This document shows, one piece after another, positions 58,564-64,000 of a DNA stretch of 64,000 bases (its first letter is position 1; each line of letters opens with the position of its first letter). This stretch comes from Madurella fahalii (taxonomy: Eukaryota > Ascomycota > Sordariomycetes > Sordariales), in contig CM056877.1 in assembly GCA_029876055.1 (NCBI GenBank), positions 3,968,001 to 4,032,000 of the forward strand, written 5' to 3'. The translations under genes were made by a program, and so were the position numbers. Under the pieces are notes generated by a model. That model was given only the letters and a program-made list of their open reading frames with translations. It did not search any database and was not told the DNA's origin.

Positions 58564-60162
58564 ATGGCTGGCGAGGCCGATTTCGACCTCGGCCAGCTCT
58601 CTGCGAGCCAGCAAGAGGCCCTGCAGCAATACACCGATGTGACCAGCCAGGATGTCAAGGATGCGATCCCCCTACTCGAGAGGTCACAATGGAACGTCCA
58701 GGTCCGTATCTGATTGCAATCCATCCGGTGGACAGCGCTGACTGTCATGCAGATCGCCATTGCCAAGTTCTTCGACGGAGAGGGCCCCGACCCAGTTGCC
58801 GAAGCCCAGGCTGCACACGATAGTATCCCTCGCGCAACCGCGAGGCACGAGAATCTGCACGAGAGCTTGCTGGCCGCTGATTCTCAACCACACCACACGG
58901 CACGACGGCCGCAAACGGAGCCCGCTCCACGGGTAGTACCCCAACCCGCAGTGGTGTACAGGACACCGTTTCTGGTAGCGCTCCTGTTCGCCCCTTTTCA
59001 GGTGGGCTACAGGATCTTTGCGGGCATTTTCAAATCGCTGTTCTACTTCTTGGCCTTCCTGCCGAGCTCAGTCCGGCCGCGGTTCGTGGCATCAACAATC
59101 CACAAGGGCTTGAGGCAGACGAGCGGACGGAGGGTGACGCTGCCCAAGGAGACAGCGCAGAGGTTCCGACGAGACTTTGAAGAGGAGTATGGCGCACACG
59201 AGCTGCCCTTCTTTGAGGGCGGTCATGCCCAGGCATTGGATACGGCAAAGAGGGACCTCAAGTTCCTGCTGATGGTTTTGATATCTCCAGAGCACGACGA
59301 CACCGAGTCGTTTGTGCGAAACACACTTCTGTCGCCCGAGGTTGCAAACCTTGTGAACGATCCGGCAAATAACATCATCCTATGGGGAGGGAATGTGCTG
59401 GACTCAGAGGCGTTCCAGGTGGCCAGAGAGTATGGCTGCGTCAAGTACCCCTTCTCGTGTCTAGTTTGCCTCACCCCCAAAGAGGGCAGCACGCGCATGG
59501 GCATCGTCAAGCGCCTCGTGGGTCCGATGACGCCGGATGCATATATCGCTGGCATCCAGCGCGCCATCACCAAACATGGCCCTGATCTGAACGCTGTCCG
59601 GGCGGAGCGCGCCGCACAAGAGGTCGCGCGTAACTTACGGTCTCAGCAAGATTCAGCATACGAGAGATCTCTCGCCCTAGACAGGGAAAGGGCACGTCAG
59701 AAGCGGGAGGCTGCGGCTGCGGCGGCCGCAGCCGAGAAGCGTGCCCAAGAGGCGGCTGAAGCAGCCGCGCGGTTGGAGGAGTTGCGGCAGCAGTGGAGGA
59801 AATGGCGGGCCACGACGATAGCGCCGGAGCCTGATGCAGGAGTGAAGGACACTGTGCGGCTCGCACTGAACATGCCGGCCTCGTCTGGCGCTGGGCGAGT
59901 TATTCGGAGATTCAGCAGCCAGACGACGCTGGAAGAGCTTTACGCCTTTGTTGAATGCTACGATCTCCTGAAAGCGGAATCTCATGGCGTGAAGGCAGAA
60001 AAGCCCGAAGGCTACGAGCACAAATACGCGTTCCACATCGCATCGGTCATGCCGCGGGAGACGTTTGAGCCGAATGAAGCCACGATTGGCGAGAAGATGG
60101 GTAGGGGCGGCAGTCTTGTAGTAGAGGAGATATCGCCCGACGATCAGGAGGAGGACGAGTAG
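58564..60162 (+). CDS. ucp10: UBX-domain protein of FAF2/UBXD8/Ucp10 type (ERAD factor)
   Basis: Exons 58564-58701 and 58753-60162 (intron 51 nt, GTCCGT..GCTGAC..ATGCAG) give 515 aa. The N-terminal UBA-like domain spans the junction (ASQQEALQQYTDVTSQDVKD, QWNVQIAIAKFFDGEG). A hydrophobic hairpin at about residues 100-134 (TPFLVALLFAPFQVGYRIFA to FYFLAFLP) should insert into the ER or lipid-droplet membrane. A UAS thioredoxin-like domain follows at about 165-300 (LKFLLMVLISPEHDDTESFV, NIILWGGNVLDSEAFQVARE). A helical charged segment (REAAAAAAAAEKRAQEAAEA) and a C-terminal UBX domain (VIRRFSSQTTLEELYAFVEC) complete it. The family recruits Cdc48/p97 to ubiquitinated membrane proteins. The donor GTCCGT is weaker than consensus, but the joined text is canonical. 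Confidence 0.92.
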
Positions 60163-61245
60163 TTGATGTCCAGGAGACGTGTAGCTTGTATGTTGAAGCA
60201 TCTACTTAGAACCACAAACTTATCTCGCTGTGTCTGCCGGCAGTTTTAACGCTATGGGTCCCAGATCGACGATATAACCCAGGTTAGAGTGGAGCGTGCC
60301 AGCTTATCTTATCACGACAATCCCGGGCTGCTGATCGGTGGCTTGAAAGCTGGGCCTGTCATTGTTGCCGCCAAACAAATCGTCTGCCGAGCTTCTGACT
60401 GACATGTGCATCTACTGATCGGGATGGCTGCTTGCGCGTCCGGACGATGACGACGGCAGCGAGGCTGTGCAATGATGGCAGTCTTGGCATCACCCAAGCC
60501 CCGTGGTCCAGGATTATCCATCCTCTCGCACGAGATATTCTGTCCGCTGCAGGCGCAGGCCATTGGGCAATTGGGCAATTGGATCTCTGCCCCTCACTCC
60601 CATCGGTAGGCGATCCGGCACAATCCCGCCCAGACTGCTCCCTACGCGAGTTCTATATAGTACAGCACTGCACTGTACATTAGAGGCGCGGCGGGATACC
60701 GTTACACGGGGCGGGTGCCATGGTTGCCTAGAAGTGACTCTACAAAAAAGGCTCTTTTTAAGTCGCACTTCCAATTCTCTTTGTGGAACACGGTGTCTGC
60801 AACAGCACAAAGTCTCAAAGCTTATGCGTTCCGAAGCCAGTGACCACCAACAACAGACGGGTGCAAAGCGCCAATAAACGAGACCGCCGAAGCTACGTAT
60901 AAGGCGAGCGGACGACAGACGGGAACAGCAACGGTCGTATTTGCAGACAGTCCAGACCCTGAACACTGCGTGGAACTAATAAACGGGTCCCTGGATTGAG
61001 ACCCTTGCTGCCTTGCGCTAGACAGGCGGCAAATAGCAAACGACGACGCGGGAGAGTCGCGGATCACGGGGTAATTCGCACCTTTGCAAACTCGCCCACC
61101 ACTAAATCTGCTGTTGAGACGGCCTTTCCGATTGCGAAAATCGACTCAAGCTGCTTCATCCTAGCGCGCCCGAGTTTTGCGCATCGTCGAACCCGAGGTC
61201 AAGCCGGCAACGCTTGCTGCGCACCCTGTTGTCGCAGGCGGAGCC
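60163..61245. other. gap between tandem UBX and LSB5-like genes
   Basis: This holds the 3' end of the UBX gene and the promoter of the next gene. An inverted repeat GTACAG..CTGTAC lies at about 60660-60678. No gene was recognised. Confidence 0.45.
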
Positions 61246-62996
61246 ATGAAGAGTTTCAGCATGAACAAGGTGCTGGGCACCATCAAGAAGCGACCGACTT
61301 TTGGTGGTGAGTGCGCGCACCATCGACCCAGCGGCGGCCCCGAAGACTGACGTGTGTTTCCCAACTCTCGCGCCGCAGGAGGTTCCGAAGACGCTCCAAT
61401 AGACCCCGCGAACGACACCCCCGAAGCTGTCGCTGCGCGCTGTGTGGTACGATCATGCCGACTAGCCTATCGCCCACTAGGTTAGCAAGCTTGTAGGAGC
61501 TCCGACGCTAATTCGGGTTTGCAGAAGCAATTTTGCCAGTCGGTGGGAAGTGCGACGGTATGTCACGAGACGCTCGCGGCCCCAGATTCCCTCCCCATTC
61601 GTTGTCGCGCCGAGAATAGGAGCTAAGATTCGAAACTCGGTGCGTTTACAGGGCGATGATGTTGTGTTCCTGCCTTCCATTGTCGAGGCCGCCGTTGCGT
61701 CTCCCAACGCTGCCTCCGAATGCGCCCAACGGATCCGCAAGTACATGGGGCGCGACTTCTGGACGAAGCCGTCGTATGCGTACAATGCCATCATGCTGGT
61801 CCGCATCCTCTCCGACAACCCCGGCCCGGGATTCACACGGTTTCTGGACAAAAAGTTTGTCGACACAACCAAGGAGCTGCTGAGGAACGGGCGGGATGCG
61901 GGGGTGCGCCAGATATTGATGGAAACGCTAGACTCGTTCGAGAACACCAAGGGTTATGACGAGGGGCTCGCGCTGATCATTGAGATGTGGAAGAAGGAGA
62001 AGGAGAAGGCCTATAGAGCTTATGGGGTGAGTTGTCGGAGCGGGGGGGACCAAGAGGCTGGCAAGCGAGACGAATGCACGCTAACATGCAGCGCAGGGAG
62101 TGCCCGTTCCGCCAGGCCCGCAAGCCATGATGGCGCCGCCTTTCAACCCTTACCACCAAACCCAAGTCCATGTCCCGCACCGCCGCAGCAGCAAGCGCCT
62201 CCCCGACCCCATCGAGTTGGCAAATCGTTTAGAAGAAGCGCGCACGTCGGCCAAGCTCCTCGAACAAGTCGTGGCGAGCACCCCGCCGTCGGAAGTGCTC
62301 TCCAACGAACTAATCAAGGAATTCTCCGACCGCTGCTCGAGCGCGTCGCGCAGCATCCAAGCCTACATGGCCGCCGAGGACCCCGCCCCGGACAACGACA
62401 CGATGGAGAGCCTGATCGACACCAACGAACAGCTCCAGCAGGCGCTGAACCAGCACCGCCGCGCAGTCCTCCAGGCGAAGAAGCACCTCGGCCAAAACGA
62501 CAACAGGTCCAGCACCTCCAGCCCCGCATCAACCCAGCAACATCAGCTCCCGCACTCCTCCGACTCTCGCCCCTTACCTCCCGTACCAAGCCGGAAACCC
62601 GTCAGTGGCGACGGCAGCAGTAACGGAAAGGGCAAAGCCGCCCTCGACGCGTACCACAATAGCGACGCCATGGCCGGCCCGTCCCGCTCGGCCAACGCAA
62701 CGCCCCATCGCGACGACACCGACGACGACGACGACAACCAGGACCCGTTCAGAGACCCGCCGAACGTCTCCTCATCCAGGACAGGCGGCGGCAGGGATAG
62801 CCCGCCGCGGCTGTCGTACGAGCCGTACCACCCGGGCTTTATGGGCTCGTCGTCCTCCAAGGCGCTGGACAAGGACGCCGGGAACGAGCCGGTCACGCCC
62901 GTGACCGACGACGAGCTGGAGGCGTACAGGGCCGAGCTGAAGGGTGCGAGGCAGGGCGGGGAAGGGAGTGGCCACGGCCATGTTTATCGGTACTGA
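61246..62996 (+). CDS. LSB5: LSB5-like protein (VHS and GAT domains)
   Basis: Exons 61246-61306, 61379-61446, 61525-61557 (only 33 nt), 61652-62026 and 62097-62996 give 478 aa. The N-terminus MKSFSMNKVLGTIKKRP leads into a VHS-type helical domain (AARCVKQFCQSVG, SASPNAASECAQRIRKYMGR-like text, YAYNAIMLVRILSDNPGPGF, DTTKELLRNGRDAGVRQILM, and DEGLALIIEMWKKEKEKAYR). A GAT-like helical region follows (LANRLEEARTSAKLLEQVVA, ELIKEFSDRCSSASRSIQAY, NEQLQQALNQHRRAVLQAKK). The tail is Pro/Ser/Asp-rich with SH3-type PxxP (RPLPPVPSRKP). Yeast Lsb5 works at the cortex in actin and endocytosis with Las17 and Sla1; the same role is inferred. The 33-nt exon is well framed by GTACGA..TTTGCAG and GTATGT. Confidence 0.88.
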
Positions 62997-64000
62997 TTGC
63001 AAAGAGGGTTGGTTTGAAGGAAGGAAGGAAGGAAGGAAGGAAGGGCCTCACTCGGTTGTCTTGTTTTTCGCCTGCCGAGAACTCGTCAAACGGACTTGGG
63101 TGGGAGTTCTTGAGGCTGCGCCCGCGCTTGCGCTTCATCTGAAGGTATGCCGCGGGTCTGAGCTGAGGGGCGGTGGCAACACGGAGGTTCTTCGAGGGAT
63201 TTTACCCCCTTGCCCTCTTTGCTTTTTCTTCTTCCTTTCATATTGCTGAATTTCTTCTTTCATTATCTAACGAGAGCGATGCATTAATGTATCTGATGTA
63301 TCTACGTGTCTATCTACTTGCTTGCTTGCTTGCTATTCATCCAGTTTGCTATACCCATGTTAGGGTACGGCTTGAATCTCATGGCCTCGGAATGCATTGG
63401 GCGGTGGTGGAGTATGGAGCGAAGGATGCTGCCTTGGCACATGACGAGCCTCCAGCCATATCGACCGTCCCGTTGCTGCACCCAAAGAGTTAGCCCGTCG
63501 ATATGTTGCCAGCAGTAAAATGGAGCCCGCTTGTTGGTGGCTAGCCGTTAGATCTATCCGCCAGGGCGATATTCGAGAACTATCCCGGCCGCTTAGTGAT
63601 CCATCTGAGCTTTTGGTACAGTTTCGCAGGATGAGCTCTCGCTGTGCTCAGTGACGCTGTAAAAATTGCTAACAAATCCGTCTATTATAACCCTCCGAGG
63701 CCTGGACAGCCTTCTCAGAGCGGTGATGATAATCTACGGGCACTAAGCTCTCCGTAGCAAACCGCACAGACTATTGCCGGTCGGGCTAGATCTGTGTCTC
63801 TATCTGGGGGGTAGTCCAGATTAGACTGTATGGACAGCTGTGATCTGCCCATATTGCTGCCGTTGGCCGGCTTAGTCTTGAGTGCCCGCCACTGAGTGCG
63901 GATGGAGATCAAGCATGTCACAGCAAAACTCTGGCTACCGACCTACTGTAGAAGCGATGGAGTCGAGGCCGGAAGCAGTGTTCCCCCCGGAACGATCCGC
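62997..64000. other. 3' flank with short tetranucleotide repeats
   Basis: GGAA-type repeats at about 63018-63043 and CTTG repeats at about 63319-63334 lie in the 3' flank of the LSB5-like gene. No further gene was supported to the window end. Confidence 0.5.

Noticed and set aside
1..64000. CRISPR arrays, bacterial operons or phage genes
   Set aside because: None seen; the sequence is intron-containing fungal nuclear DNA throughout.

Overview
This is nuclear DNA of a filamentous ascomycete (Pezizomycotina), most likely a Sordariomycete. Genes are broken by many short introns (46-156 nt, GTANGT...CTNAC...YAG). The recognisable proteins are fungal: a PAN3 with the N-terminus and CCCH finger seen in Sordariales, an ASH1-type SET protein, RfeG, PFA5, a fungal STAND/ankyrin protein and fungal HNH-domain proteins. 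Spliced models below were checked by hand for reading phase and conserved motifs, not by software or transcripts.

Layout. Positions 1-17.5 kb are accessory: a partly resolved dioxygenase-like gene (664-1744, +), a C2H2 zinc-finger gene with C-terminal repeats (1762-3041, -), a CxxCxGxG micro-protein (3366), a head-to-head pair of HNH-domain genes (3957-5523, - and 5967-7352, +), a broken protein kinase-like gene (8281-9109, +), an intact NACHT-ankyrin NLR-like gene (10314-13163, +) and a convergent F-box gene (13953-15452, -). At least two of these carry frameshifts or stops, and AT-rich gaps lie between them.

From 18.4 kb the window is mostly conserved housekeeping genes: importin Nmd5/Sxm1 (18448-22350, -), rfeG (26819-28243, -), DNA polymerase eta (30800-32952, -), palmitoyltransferase PFA5 (38187-39580, -), ASH1-type methyltransferase (46608-49494, -), LSm7 (53561-54241, +), PAN3 (55187-57470, -), a FAF2/Ucp10-type UBX protein (58564-60162, +) and an LSB5-like VHS protein (61246-62996, +). 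PAN3 and the UBX gene diverge from a shared 1.1-kb upstream region. LSm7 (mRNA decay/U6) and PAN3 (deadenylation) both act in mRNA turnover, but nothing shows that their nearness is functional. Long gene-poor gaps (22-25, 28-31, 33-36.6, 40-46, 49.5-53.5 kb) hold low-complexity DNA, a few unresolved coding remnants, and two micro-genes (36644-36915 and 43566-43774) that share one cysteine pattern.

A degenerate repeat that looks like an LTR occurs at 17.2-17.5 kb and, inverted, at 37.4-37.6 kb. I saw no tRNA, rRNA or CRISPR. The most unusual items are the paired micro zinc-finger genes (one with its ATG split by an intron), the decayed HNH/kinase/NLR neighbourhood, the in-frame intron inside the SET domain, and the 13-residue repeat tail of the C2H2 protein.
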